Below are positions 26,716 through 39,891 of a DNA stretch of 64,000 bases, one piece after another. The translations under genes and the position numbers were made by a program. How positions within the stretch are numbered: position 1 is the stretch's first letter; each line of letters begins with the position of its first letter. The notes beneath the pieces were generated by a model. It searched no databases. It was given only the letters and a program-made list of their open reading frames with translations, and was not told the DNA's origin. Source of the stretch: Bacteroides sp. (GTDB lineage Bacteria; Bacteroidota; Bacteroidia; Bacteroidales; Bacteroidaceae); the NCBI RefSeq assembly GCF_028690125.1, contig NZ_JAQVBV010000001.1, positions 124,001 to 188,000 of the forward strand, in the 5' to 3' direction.

Positions 26716-27591
26716 CTATTTATCTTTAACGATAGAAGTCATCGGATAACGGTTGCCTTTAACATCATTCAGGAATGCTTTTGCCGATCCGAAATTAAGA
26801 AACAAATCCAAACGTACAGGAAGGTGATTCTTATCATCTGATACGAAGAAAGTAATCACCTCCTTCTCTTTTCCCTTCTTGTCATACTCCACCAATGAGA
26901 AAATCAGACAACGATAAGTTACCCCGTTTTCTGCTTTCACATTTTCTTTTCCACGATAGATAAGAGTCTGTTCCTCCACCTTCCGTCCCGTAGCCATGGG
27001 GAATTTAATCTTATCACCTACTTTATAATCAGCAGGGTCGTAAGAACGGGCTTGAGCCAAAATAGTCAGCATATCATAAATACACCGACTGTCACTCGCC
27101 TCATCTTCATAGACTTGTCCTGTATGCGGAAAAAAACGTTTCTGATTTGCAAAACAAAGCCCATCCTTATAGGTAAACCAAGCCTCATCAACGGTATAAC
27201 GCTTTCCCTCTTCCGCCCCTTTACGGAAATAACGTGGTTCTAGTTTCTCACCCATAATACAAGTCAAGGTGTCACGCATTTTAAAAAAGAAGTCGGCACG
27301 TTTACTACCTAAAGCAAGTAAATTAACACGATATGCAGGCTTTGAATGATAAGTGGTTGCATTCGTTGTCAGACTGGCAAGTCCAGCCTTCACCCAAACA
27401 AATTTCCAATTGAAGTACAGATCATACATCACATGTTCCCCAGATTGGAAAGCATGATTCTTTGCCTCACACTGGGCCTTGACAGGAAGCGCTAAACTTC
27501 CGAACAATAGTATAAAAAATCCAACAACAAAATTCCGCTGCAAATTATCGGCGACGATTTTGATTAGTTCTATTTTTCTTCTTGTCTTCAT
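26716..27591 (-). CDS. DUF3108 domain protein, exported
   Basis: A roughly 291-residue exported protein: basic N terminus, hydrophobic signal (F-V-V-G-F-F-I-L-L to about 36) cut after V-K-A-Q, then a beta-rich DUF3108 domain starting at E-H-V-M-Y-D-L-Y-F. It is probably an outer-membrane-associated periplasmic protein; function is unknown. ATG at 27591 is preferred over an upstream in-frame ATG at 27645 because it leaves a normal signal peptide; even so, it overlaps the upstream gene by 47 bp, so the two are translationally coupled. Confidence 0.75.
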   Translation of the reverse strand: MKTRRKIELIKIVADNLQRNFVVGFFILLFGSLALPVKAQCEAKNHAFQSGEHVMYDLYFNWKFVWVKAGLASLTTNATTYHSKPAYRVNLLALGSKRADFFFKMRDTLTCIMGEKLEPRYFRKGAEEGKRYTVDEAWFTYKDGLCFANQKRFFPHTGQVYEDEASDSRCIYDMLTILAQARSYDPADYKVGDKIKFPMATGRKVEEQTLIYRGKENVKAENGVTYRCLIFSLVEYDKKGKEKEVITFFVSDDKNHLPVRLDLFLNFGSAKAFLNDVKGNRYPMTSIVKDK

Positions 27592-29443
27592 CTGGTTTTT
27601 GTTTTTTAAGTTCGTCGAGTTTTTGTTTTTCAACTGGAGTATCATGAATATCCCAGTTTTGTGTTAGTTCCCACAAAGCTTTATAGTCAGATATATTAGG
27701 ATAATAGTAAACTTCTTCCGGTTGCAAACCTTCCTCGTAATTTCCGGCATCCCATTCCCCATTTCCATTCCGGTCATTTATCAAGCGGGCACAATATTTA
27801 CCCGGGTTCAAGAAGTAAAAATCAGCAAAACCATCCACCACTTTTCTGCGCCGTACCACTTTATCCTGACTGTCAAGCAACTCTACAAATGCCTGCGGAC
27901 CTGCGCCGGTTATATTGAAATGAATAGTACAATATTCATCCTCACTACGAACTTTAAATCCTTGTTTTATCTTATCTGTAAACAAGCCATAAATACCGTG
28001 GAAAGCAGTAGAATCCACCGCAAACTCATATTCAGTAGTAGGTATCCAATCATAATATAAATTGAACTTTTTAAGGTCAATAGAATCTTGTTCAAACTCG
28101 AAAGTCACATCTTTCCAAAGAGTATCCACCTTTTGTCGCAAATGTATTGCTGCACTATCAAAGTAAGCAATCGGTTCATCAAAAGTCAGAGATATGGTTC
28201 CATACACGTCCATTGAAGAAGGAGCATTTATCTTTACAGGCAAGAACTTTGTTGGCTCTACTTCTTCCTCGTCGTCTTTCTTTTTCTTCTTTTTCTTCTT
28301 CTCAGGTTCATCTTTAGCCAATTTCTGCTTCGATACAAGCCGTAGTGTATCTTTACGGGGAACTAACTGATTCAATGTATCTGTATAAAGATAGGTCAGA
28401 CTGAGAGCAAGTGTATCTTGCTTAAACAATATGGAATCTTTCACCCAATAATGAATAGTATCATTACGCTGAGTCTTCTCTATAACAAAAGCTTCCTTTT
28501 CATCGAAATTTAATCCTTTCATCACAGGCAAAGAATCTGCCTTGTTTGCAAAGTAAAGAGTAAATTTCTGGGGGACAAGCCGTTCGGATTTTATCAGGTA
28601 CTGAGAGTTATTATGTTCTTTGAAAGCACGGAGAATAAGATTATCCGGCAGATAATGAGTATACCTCTTTTCAATGATTGTATCATAAGTCAATGAATCT
28701 ACCCATGTTGTATCCATATGCATTCGCTCTTCCATCGTGGGGATGACAAGAGAATCGTTGAAAGCAATCATTTCACTCTTTTGATTAAAAGTAAAATTCT
28801 GGTCAGCGTCCATCAATCCATAGATACGATATTTACCAGGAGCTATTCCGCGAATAGAGAAACGCCCGCGACTATCAGTACGGGCTACACGGTCGAAAGG
28901 TAGTTTGGTAAAAGCCGAATCATTGAGATTGGAATGTAATCCGACCAACATCCCTTTTATAGGTTCGAGATTAGAGGCATCAACTACGGTTCCGGAAACT
29001 TCCATTGTGTCAATGTGTGTTCCCGTGGAAAAAGTGAATGCAAAATTTCCCAATGGGTTGCCTTCATTGTTATCTACAATAGCGTCGGAAAAGTCAATTG
29101 TATAAGTCGTATTTTCTTTCAGAGAATCAAGCAGGTTCACTTGTATTTTCTTCCCTGCAGCCTTAATCTCAGGTTGTTGAATCTGAGGAGGGGAAACTAC
29201 CACTTTTTCTGTTGCTTTCTCAATCTTGATGAATTCATCAAAAACAAGATTTATCTTATTTTTTTTAGCATTCACAGCACCAGCTGCGGGGGTGCTACTG
29301 ACAAAACGCGGAGGAGTGTGATCTTCATCTCCACCCATCGGTTGTCCTATGCTTGCACAGGAGTATATCACAGCTACCAGCATTAATACCGGTAAAACTC
29401 TGCGAACTATATGCTTTATCTTTTGATTCTCAATTTGTAACAT
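27545..29443 (-). CDS. Ig-like (SbsA_Ig type) domain lipoprotein
   Basis: A roughly 632-residue envelope lipoprotein with lipobox I-Y-S-C near residue 29, then a bacterial Ig-like domain (P-P-R-F-V-S-S-T-P), a carboxypeptidase-regulatory-like repeat (G-R-F-S-I-R-G-I-A-P-G-K-Y), and a second Ig-like domain after a Lys/Asp/Glu-rich linker (nine Lys then D-D-E-E-E). The C terminus is very basic and Asn/Arg-rich. It is likely involved in surface structure or gliding-type envelope upkeep; exact role unknown. ATG at 29443 or 29470 is possible; 29443 is chosen from the family signal length. Confidence 0.8.
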   Translation of the reverse strand: MLQIENQKIKHIVRRVLPVLMLVAVIYSCASIGQPMGGDEDHTPPRFVSSTPAAGAVNAKKNKINLVFDEFIKIEKATEKVVVSPPQIQQPEIKAAGKKIQVNLLDSLKENTTYTIDFSDAIVDNNEGNPLGNFAFTFSTGTHIDTMEVSGTVVDASNLEPIKGMLVGLHSNLNDSAFTKLPFDRVARTDSRGRFSIRGIAPGKYRIYGLMDADQNFTFNQKSEMIAFNDSLVIPTMEERMHMDTTWVDSLTYDTIIEKRYTHYLPDNLILRAFKEHNNSQYLIKSERLVPQKFTLYFANKADSLPVMKGLNFDEKEAFVIEKTQRNDTIHYWVKDSILFKQDTLALSLTYLYTDTLNQLVPRKDTLRLVSKQKLAKDEPEKKKKKKKKDDEEEVEPTKFLPVKINAPSSMDVYGTISLTFDEPIAYFDSAAIHLRQKVDTLWKDVTFEFEQDSIDLKKFNLYYDWIPTTEYEFAVDSTAFHGIYGLFTDKIKQGFKVRSEDEYCTIHFNITGAGPQAFVELLDSQDKVVRRRKVVDGFADFYFLNPGKYCARLINDRNGNGEWDAGNYEEGLQPEEVYYYPNISDYKALWELTQNWDIHDTPVEKQKLDELKKQKPDEDKKKNRTNQNRRR

Positions 29444-29447
29444 GTTG

Positions 29448-29455
29448 CAAAAATA
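29448..29455 (-). promoter_or_regulatory. -7-like element at the Ig-like gene start
   Basis: Minus-strand TATTTTTG fits TAnnTTTG but lies only 4 bp before ATG 29443, so either the mRNA is leaderless or the match is chance. Confidence 0.3.
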
Positions 29456-29470
29456 AAGGTTCTTCATCAA

Positions 29471-33004
<3,534 letters not shown>

Positions 33005-33055
33005 AAACATAGTTAAAAAACACCATATCAGAGTACAAGAATACTGAATTTGAAG

Positions 33056-33063
33056 TACTTTTG
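33056..33063 (+). promoter_or_regulatory. -7 promoter element of the RND efflux operon
   Basis: TACTTTTG fits TAnnTTTG, 123 bp before the adaptor gene. Confidence 0.4.
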
Positions 33064-33101
33064 CAGTCGGAAACTGATTTCCCCCAATCAGTTTTCGGCT
33101 G
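33064..33101. repeat. 16-bp inverted repeat at the expected RND transcript start
   Basis: Arms 33064-33079 and 33086-33101 pair with two G-U type changes around TCCCCC. It directly follows the -7 element, so it could be a repressor operator, a 5'-leader hairpin, or the terminator of the beta-galactosidase gene. Confidence 0.5.
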
Positions 33102-33186
33102 TTTCCTTTAATCACCTATCTTACTCATTGAATTACACGCCGGCAACAAACGCATAATCATTAAAAAAACAGATAAATAATTAAGT

Positions 33187-34353
33187 ATGAAAAGTAGAAT
33201 TGTTTTATTTGCATTTTGCGTAGCCCTTTTGTCTAGTTGTGGCAATAAGGGAAACGATACGGGAAAAGTCCCTGAATTTGCAGTACAGGAAGTACAAAAG
33301 AGCACCGCATCTTTAATATCTTCTCATCCTGCTACAATCGAAGGAAAACAAGATGTTGAAATCCGCCCGCAAGTATCGGGATTTATCACTAAACTGTGCG
33401 TAGACGAAGGAGCTACTGTCCGCAAAGGACAAGTACTGTTCATCATTGATCCCGTTCAATATGAAGCTGCAGTACGTACTGCAAAAGCTGCTATCAAAAC
33501 AGCAGAAGCAGCGGTAAAAACACAGCAAATAACGGTTGATAACAAACGTGATTTGAACAAGAAGCAGATTATCAGTGACTATGATTTGTCAATGGCAGAA
33601 AACACATTAGCACAAGCACAAGCACAATTAGCACAAGCACAAGCACAACTAACTACTGCTCAGCAAAATTTATCTTTCACTCAAGTAAAAAGTCCGACAG
33701 AGGGCATCATAAACAAAATTCCTTTTCGTTTAGGAGCATTGGTAAGTCCTTCTACGGCAACTCCAATGACTACAGTATCTGAATTGGGAGAAGTTAATGT
33801 ATATTTCAACATGACAGAGAAAGAACTTTTGACCATGGCTAAAAGCGGTAACATTAAAGAAGAACTTAACAAACTGCCGGCTGTAAAACTGCAACTGATA
33901 GATGGGTCAATGTTTAATGCAGAAGGAAAAATTGAAATAGTAACCGGAGTCATCGAAAACGGTTCTGTGCTTATGCGTGCCAAGTTCCCTAATGATAATC
34001 ATATTCTACATAGTGGTGGTAGTGCTAATATTCAGATTCCTTATAATATGGAAAATGCCATTAACATTCCGCAGTCAGCAACGATTGAAATCCAAGACAA
34101 GAAATTCGTTTATATTTTACAACCGGACAACACTGTTAAATATACAGAAATTACCATTTTCAACCTGGATAACGGAAAAGATTACTTAGTTACTTCCGGT
34201 TTGAATTCTGGAGACAAGATCGTTATAGAAGGCGTACAAACCCTGAAAGACGGAATGAAAATACAGCCTATCACTCAGGCACAGAAAGAAGCGAACTATC
34301 AACAGGCTTTGAAAGATCAACACGACGGCAACATAGCCACTGCTTTCAACTAA
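33187..34353 (+). CDS. RND efflux periplasmic adaptor subunit
   Basis: A 388-residue lipoprotein (lipobox L-L-S-S-C, Cys18) of the membrane-fusion family (AcrA/MexA). After the beta-barrel start comes the lipoyl half-motif V-D-E-G-A-T-V-R-K-G-Q-V-L, then a coiled coil with an exact short repeat (L-A-Q-A-Q-A-Q twice), then the second lipoyl half and a C-terminal barrel. It joins the pump to the outer-membrane channel in the periplasm. It starts the operon; the pump follows 15 bp later. Confidence 0.94.
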   Translation: MKSRIVLFAFCVALLSSCGNKGNDTGKVPEFAVQEVQKSTASLISSHPATIEGKQDVEIRPQVSGFITKLCVDEGATVRKGQVLFIIDPVQYEAAVRTAKAAIKTAEAAVKTQQITVDNKRDLNKKQIISDYDLSMAENTLAQAQAQLAQAQAQLTTAQQNLSFTQVKSPTEGIINKIPFRLGALVSPSTATPMTTVSELGEVNVYFNMTEKELLTMAKSGNIKEELNKLPAVKLQLIDGSMFNAEGKIEIVTGVIENGSVLMRAKFPNDNHILHSGGSANIQIPYNMENAINIPQSATIEIQDKKFVYILQPDNTVKYTEITIFNLDNGKDYLVTSGLNSGDKIVIEGVQTLKDGMKIQPITQAQKEANYQQALKDQHDGNIATAFN

Positions 34354-34368
34354 TAATCAGACAATCGT

Positions 34369-37300
34369 ATGAAATTAGATAATTTTATTAACCGTCCGGT
34401 ACTATCAACTGTTATTTCAATTTTGATAGTTATTCTGGGTGCTATTGGATTGGTAACACTACCTATCACCCAATATCCGGACATCGCACCTCCTACCGTA
34501 TCGGTAAGAGCTACTTATACGGGTGCAAGTGCATCGACTGTATTGAACTCCGTGATTGCTCCACTGGAAGAACAGATTAATGGTGTAGAAAATATGATGT
34601 ACATGACTTCCAGTGCATCCAACACCGGTTCCGGTGAGATATCTATATATTTCAAACAAGGAACTGATCCGGATATGGCAGCTGTCAATGTGCAAAACCG
34701 TGTTTCCATGGCACAGGGATTATTACCGGCCGAAGTTACCAAAGTCGGTGTAACCACTCAAAAACGCCAGACTTCCATGTTGGTCGTATTCTCACTTTAC
34801 GATGAAAGCGACACTTATTCCAACTCATTTATCGAGAACTATGCCAAGATTAATTTGATTCCGCAGGTTCAACGTGTGCAAGGTGTAGGTGATGCCAACG
34901 TAATGGGACAGGACTACTCTATGCGTATTTGGTTACGTCCGGACGTAATGGCTCAATATAAACTGATTCCAAATGACGTAGCTGCTGCATTGGCAGAACA
35001 GAACATCGAAGCAGCTCCGGGTCAGTTTGGTGAACGCAGTAATCAGACTTTCCAATATACAATCCGTTACAAAGGACGTTTGCAACAACCGGAAGAGTTT
35101 GAAAATATCGTTATCAAGTCGCAGCCGAGTGGCGAAGTCCTTCGTCTGAAAGATATTGCAGAGATACAATTAGACCGTTTGGGGTATAACTTTACCAACC
35201 GTGTAAACGGACATAAGGCTGTAACATGTATCGTTTATCAGATGGCAGGTACTAATGCAACCCAGACTATTACCGATATAGAAAATCTTTTGGATGACGC
35301 ATCTAAAACCCTGCCTGCAGGATTGAAGCTAAATGTCTCAATGAATGCAAACGACTTCTTATTCGCTTCTATCCATGAAGTATTGAAGACTTTGATCGAA
35401 GCATTTATATTGGTGTTCATCGTCGTTTATATCTTCTTACAGGATTTACGTTCTACATTAATCCCGACTATTGCCATTCCGGTAGCCTTGATCGGTACCT
35501 TCTTTATCCTGTCATTGATTGGATTTAGTTTGAACTTGCTGACTTTATGTGCTCTGGTCCTCTCAATTGCCATAGTGGTGGATGATGCGATTGTGGTCGT
35601 CGAGGGTGTGCATGCCAAGTTAGATCAAGGTTACACATCCGCCCGCCAGGCATCAATCGACGCAATGCGTGAACTGGGAGGCGCTATCGTTTCTATCACA
35701 TTAGTCATGATGGCAGTGTTCGTCCCTGTAAGTTTCATGGGTGGTACAGCAGGTACATTTTACCGTCAGTTCGGTCTGACCATGGCAATCGCTATTGGTT
35801 TGTCTGCATTGAATGCTTTGACTTTGAGCCCGGCTCTTTGTGCCATATTCCTGAAACCACATACCGGAGGTGAACATGAAAATAAGAAAAAAACATTTGT
35901 AGATCGTTTCCATACCTCTTTCAATGCAGCATATGATTCTATCCTGAAACGATATAAGAAACGCGTATTGTTCTTCATTCAGAAAAAGTGGCTGTCTTTG
36001 GGATTGGTAGCTATTTCTATCGTATTGCTTATATTCTTTATGGGAACTACGCCAACAGGTATGGTACCTAATGAAGATACCGGTACATTGATGGGAGCAG
36101 TAACATTGCCTCCGGGTACATCACAAGACCGTTCTGAACAAATATTGGCACGCGTTGATAGTTTGATCGCTTCCGACCCTGCCGTAGCATCGCGCACATT
36201 GATTTCCGGATTCAGTTTTATCGGTGGCCAGGGACCTTCCTATGGTTCTTTCATTATTAAATTGAAAGATTGGGACGATCGTTCTGTTATGCAAAACTCC
36301 GATCTCATTGTTGCTACCTTATATATGCGTGCACAGAAAATTATTAAAGAAGCACAGGTATTATTCTTTGCACCTCCGATGATCCCTGGTTATTCAGCAT
36401 CTACAGATATTGAAGTAAATATGCAGGATAAAACGGGTGGTGAATTGAATAAATTCTTTGATGTAGTTAATGATTATACGGCAGCATTGGAAAAACGTCC
36501 GGAAATCAACTCGGCAAAGACCTCTTTTAACCCAAACTTCCCCCAATATATGATCGATATTGACGCAGCTGTTTGTAAGAAGTCAGGCATCAGCCCAAAT
36601 GACATCCTTACTACCATGCAAGGATATTATGGAGGTTTGTATGCATCCAACTTTAACCGTTTTGGTAAAATGTACCGTGTAATGATCCAGTCGGATCCAT
36701 TGTCACGTAAGAATCTTGAATCTTTGAAAAACATCAAGGTTCGTAACAACAGTGGAGAAATGGCACCTATCAGCCAGTTTATATCTGTGGAGAAAGTATA
36801 CGGACCTGATATCATCAGCCGTTTCAATATGTACACCTCAATGAAAGTTATGGTTGCTCCTGCTCCCGGTTATACTTCCGGCCAGGCTTTACAGGCACTT
36901 TCCGAAGTAGGACAACAGAATCTTCCGACAGGTTATACTTATGAGTTAGGAGGTATGGCACGTGAGGAAGCACAAAGTAGCAGCAGTACGACAGGTTTAA
37001 TCTTTATTCTCTGTTTCGTATTCGTTTATCTATTGCTAAGTGCACAATACGAAAGTTATATTCTCCCGTTGGCTGTATTACTCTCCATTCCATTCGGTTT
37101 GCTAGGTAGCTTCTTATTCGTTAATGGAATGAGTGCCATCGGTAATATATCGTCATTGAAGATGATTCTGGGAACGATGTCCAACAACATTTATATGCAG
37201 ATTGCATTGATCATGTTGATGGGTCTGTTGGCGAAAAATGCGATCCTGATTGTAGAGTTCGCTCTCGACCGTCGTAAGATGGGTATGAGTATTACTTGGG

Positions 37301-37590
37301 CAGCCGTTCTGGGTGCGGGTGCTCGTCTCCGTCCTATTTTAATGACATCACTCGCTATGGTTGTAGGTTTGCTTCCGTTGATGTTCGCATTCGGTGTAGG
37401 TGCTCACGGCAACCGCACATTGGGTACAGCTTCCATCGGCGGTATGTTAATCGGTATGATTTGCCAGATCTTTATTGTTCCTGCTTTGTTTGTTGTCTTC
37501 CAATATCTGCAAGAGAAGGTTAAACCGATGGAATGGGAAGATATCGACAATACAGATGCCAAGACTGAGATTGAACAATACGCTAAATAA
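34369..37590 (+). CDS. RND efflux inner-membrane transporter (HAE1/AcrB type)
   Basis: A 1073-residue proton-driven pump with twelve predicted membrane helices and two large periplasmic loops. The TM4 motif with V-V-D-D-A-I-V-V-V-E carries the twin aspartates of proton relay, and the matching helix in the second half has the expected K-N-A-I-L-I-V-E-F. The N terminus N-F-I-N-R-P-V-L is typical. It exports drugs, bile salts or other amphiphiles from the periplasm. Its last base is shared with the start of the outer-membrane factor gene (TAATG). Confidence 0.96.
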   Translation: MKLDNFINRPVLSTVISILIVILGAIGLVTLPITQYPDIAPPTVSVRATYTGASASTVLNSVIAPLEEQINGVENMMYMTSSASNTGSGEISIYFKQGTDPDMAAVNVQNRVSMAQGLLPAEVTKVGVTTQKRQTSMLVVFSLYDESDTYSNSFIENYAKINLIPQVQRVQGVGDANVMGQDYSMRIWLRPDVMAQYKLIPNDVAAALAEQNIEAAPGQFGERSNQTFQYTIRYKGRLQQPEEFENIVIKSQPSGEVLRLKDIAEIQLDRLGYNFTNRVNGHKAVTCIVYQMAGTNATQTITDIENLLDDASKTLPAGLKLNVSMNANDFLFASIHEVLKTLIEAFILVFIVVYIFLQDLRSTLIPTIAIPVALIGTFFILSLIGFSLNLLTLCALVLSIAIVVDDAIVVVEGVHAKLDQGYTSARQASIDAMRELGGAIVSITLVMMAVFVPVSFMGGTAGTFYRQFGLTMAIAIGLSALNALTLSPALCAIFLKPHTGGEHENKKKTFVDRFHTSFNAAYDSILKRYKKRVLFFIQKKWLSLGLVAISIVLLIFFMGTTPTGMVPNEDTGTLMGAVTLPPGTSQDRSEQILARVDSLIASDPAVASRTLISGFSFIGGQGPSYGSFIIKLKDWDDRSVMQNSDLIVATLYMRAQKIIKEAQVLFFAPPMIPGYSASTDIEVNMQDKTGGELNKFFDVVNDYTAALEKRPEINSAKTSFNPNFPQYMIDIDAAVCKKSGISPNDILTTMQGYYGGLYASNFNRFGKMYRVMIQSDPLSRKNLESLKNIKVRNNSGEMAPISQFISVEKVYGPDIISRFNMYTSMKVMVAPAPGYTSGQALQALSEVGQQNLPTGYTYELGGMAREEAQSSSSTTGLIFILCFVFVYLLLSAQYESYILPLAVLLSIPFGLLGSFLFVNGMSAIGNISSLKMILGTMSNNIYMQIALIMLMGLLAKNAILIVEFALDRRKMGMSITWAAVLGAGARLRPILMTSLAMVVGLLPLMFAFGVGAHGNRTLGTASIGGMLIGMICQIFIVPALFVVFQYLQEKVKPMEWEDIDNTDAKTEIEQYAK

Positions 37591-38993
37591 TGAAATTCGA
37601 TATGAAGAAACAGATTATATATATGTTGTGTGCAACTGCTCTCCTGAGTAGCTGCCACATCTATAAGTCATATGACAGACCCGAAGACATCACTACTTCC
37701 GGACTGTATCGTGACCCGGTAGCGGTGAACGATACATTAGTTTCGGATACGACTAATTTCGGTAATCTACCATGGAAGACTGTATTTACCGACCCGCAAC
37801 TTCAATCACTCATTGAATTGGGATTGAAGCAGAATACAGACTTACAATCCGCTATTTTAAGAGTAAAAGAAGCGCAAGCTCCTCTACTTGCAGCCAAATT
37901 GGCCTACGCCCCTTCACTGGCTTTATCACCGCAAGGTACAATCAGCAGCTTCAATCATAAAGCTGCTTCCAAGACTTACTCTCTTCCGGTAGCAGCCAGT
38001 TGGGAAATAAGTTTGTTTGGTGGGATATTAAATGCTAAAAGAGGTGCAGAAGTAACTGTTAAGCAGATGCAAGCCTACCGCCAAGCTGTTCAAACACAAA
38101 TCATAGCCAATGTTGCCAATATGTATTATACGTTGATGATGTTAGACAAACAGCTGGAGATCAGCCGTGCAACAGCAGATATTCTGAAACGTAATACAGA
38201 AGCGATGGAAGCCATGAAAGAAGGTGCAATGTATAATATCAACAGAGCTGGTGTAGAACAAAGCAGAGCTGCATATGCTCAGGTACTTGCCTCTTTGCCG
38301 GACATCCAACAGAGTATACGTGAAGTCGAAAACTCTTTATCTGTTTTACTTGGCCAAGCTCCACAAGGTATCAAACGTAGTACATTAGAATCACAATCGC
38401 TGCCAAGTGAATTCTCAGTAGGTGTTCCTTTACAGTTGCTTTCGAACCGTCCGGACATCAAAGTTGCAGAAATGGCTTTAGCGGCTTCTTATTACAATAC
38501 CAATACTGCACGTTCCAATTTTTACCCAAAGATTACGTTGAGCGGTTCGGCAGGATGGACTAATAGTGCAGGTTCGGCAATTATCAATCCGGGCAAATTC
38601 CTGGCAACTGCCATCGGTTCTTTAACCCAACCATTGTTTTATAATGGTTCCAACATAGCCAAACTAAAAATAGCCAAAGCACAGGAAGAAGAAGCTAAAC
38701 TGGCATTCCAGCAAGCATTATTGAATGCCGGAAGTGAAGTCAGCAACGCATTGAGTTTATATCAAACAACCAGTGAAAAGGCAGAAGCCAGAAAAATACA
38801 GGTAGAATCTGCAGAAAAAGCTGCTAATGATACGAAAGAATTGTTTAACTTAGGGACTTCAACTTATCTGGAAGTTCTATCAGCTCAACAATCTCACTTG
38901 AGTGCACAGATTTCTCAGGTATCCGACACATTCGACCAGATGCAAGCAGTAGTAAACCTCTATCAGGCATTAGGCGGTGGAAGAGAAGATTAA
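37590..38993 (+). CDS. TolC-type outer-membrane efflux factor (NodT/OprM family)
   Basis: A 467-residue lipoprotein (lipobox L-L-S-S-C near residue 22) with two repeats of the outer-membrane factor fold (helical barrel plus strands; L-L-S-N-R-P-D-I-K-V-A-E in the second half). It forms the channel across the outer membrane for the RND pump. A second in-frame ATG at 37602 is also possible. It is coupled to the pump by a 1-bp overlap and followed by the LpxA paralogue 18 bp later. Confidence 0.93.
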   Translation: MKFDMKKQIIYMLCATALLSSCHIYKSYDRPEDITTSGLYRDPVAVNDTLVSDTTNFGNLPWKTVFTDPQLQSLIELGLKQNTDLQSAILRVKEAQAPLLAAKLAYAPSLALSPQGTISSFNHKAASKTYSLPVAASWEISLFGGILNAKRGAEVTVKQMQAYRQAVQTQIIANVANMYYTLMMLDKQLEISRATADILKRNTEAMEAMKEGAMYNINRAGVEQSRAAYAQVLASLPDIQQSIREVENSLSVLLGQAPQGIKRSTLESQSLPSEFSVGVPLQLLSNRPDIKVAEMALAASYYNTNTARSNFYPKITLSGSAGWTNSAGSAIINPGKFLATAIGSLTQPLFYNGSNIAKLKIAKAQEEEAKLAFQQALLNAGSEVSNALSLYQTTSEKAEARKIQVESAEKAANDTKELFNLGTSTYLEVLSAQQSHLSAQISQVSDTFDQMQAVVNLYQALGGGRED

Positions 38994-39011
38994 CTTTAAA
39001 CATATACTATT

Positions 39012-39782
39012 ATGATTAGTCCGTTAGCTTATGTAGACCCTGAAGCAAAAGTAGGTAATAATGTAACGATTCAACCTTTTGCTTACATCGAAAAGGGCGT
39101 GGAAATAGGAGATGACTGTGTTATCATGTCTTTTGTCAGTATCCTAAAAGGAACAAAAATAGGGAAAGGAAACAAGATACATCAGAATGCAGTTCTGGGG
39201 GCGGAACCCCAAGACTTTCACTATACAGGAGAAGAAAGTAACTTAATTATTGGAGATAAGAACGATATCCGTGAGAATGTAGTAATCAGCCGTGCAACTT
39301 TCGCCGGGAATGCTACAAAAATAGGAGATGGGAATTACCTGATGGACAAAGTACACCTCTGTCACGATGTGCAAATTGGCAACAATTGTGTAGTTGGTAT
39401 CGGAACCACCATTGCAGGAGAATGTATATTGGATGATTGTGCTATCCTGAGCGGAAACGTTACACTTCATCAATACTGTCACATAGGTAGTTGGACGCTT
39501 GTACAAAGTGGTTGTCGTATCTCCAAAGATGTGCCGCCATATGTGATTATGTCAGGAAATCCTGTTGCTTATCATGGAGTTAATGCGGTAGTTCTGTCAC
39601 AGCACCATAATACGACAGAGAGAATCCTCCGTCATATTGCCAATGCCTATCGTCTGATTTATCAAGGAAACTTCAGCGTACAGGATGCAATCCAAAAAAT
39701 TGCAGATCAGGTACCTATGAGCGAAGAAATAGAAAACATCCTAAACTTTGTCAAGAGTTCGGAAAGAGGAATTGTAAAATAA
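39012..39782 (+). CDS. lpxA: LpxA-family UDP-N-acetylglucosamine O-acyltransferase paralogue
   Basis: A 256-residue left-handed beta-helix acyltransferase with hexapeptide repeats, matching LpxA, which puts a 3-OH acyl chain on UDP-GlcNAc in lipid A synthesis. Aligned to E. coli LpxA, H118 matches catalytic H125, H115 matches H122 and H153 matches H160, but E137 replaces H144. The hydrocarbon-ruler region also differs. It sits in an RND efflux operon, not with lpxC/fabZ, so it is probably a second copy with altered chain or acceptor choice. Terminator at 39801-39840. Confidence 0.85.
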   Translation: MISPLAYVDPEAKVGNNVTIQPFAYIEKGVEIGDDCVIMSFVSILKGTKIGKGNKIHQNAVLGAEPQDFHYTGEESNLIIGDKNDIRENVVISRATFAGNATKIGDGNYLMDKVHLCHDVQIGNNCVVGIGTTIAGECILDDCAILSGNVTLHQYCHIGSWTLVQSGCRISKDVPPYVIMSGNPVAYHGVNAVVLSQHHNTTERILRHIANAYRLIYQGNFSVQDAIQKIADQVPMSEEIENILNFVKSSERGIVK

Positions 39783-39800
39783 CACATAGTTACTATTCAT

Positions 39801-39840
39801 AAAAAAGGTGGCATTTTCTTATAAGATAGCCACCTTTTTT
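39801..39840. terminator. Bidirectional intrinsic terminator
   Basis: AAAAAAGGTGGC (39801-39812) and GCCACCTTTTTT (39829-39840): a 12-bp perfect stem with A6 and T6 flanks, ending the RND-lpxA operon and the convergent CBM9-like gene. Confidence 0.8.
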
Positions 39841-39891
39841 AAAGATATAGTTTTATCTGTTTGTAGTGCTCTTTATTATCAATGAAATGAG

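Noticed and set aside
28262..28300. Lys/Asp/Glu run as a frameshift hot spot
   Set aside because: The frame stays open through it and downstream sequence remains coherent.
33601..33660. Short tandem repeat (GCACAA words) in the RND adaptor as a CRISPR or regulatory repeat
   Set aside because: It encodes the A-Q heptads of the coiled coil and lies within the gene.
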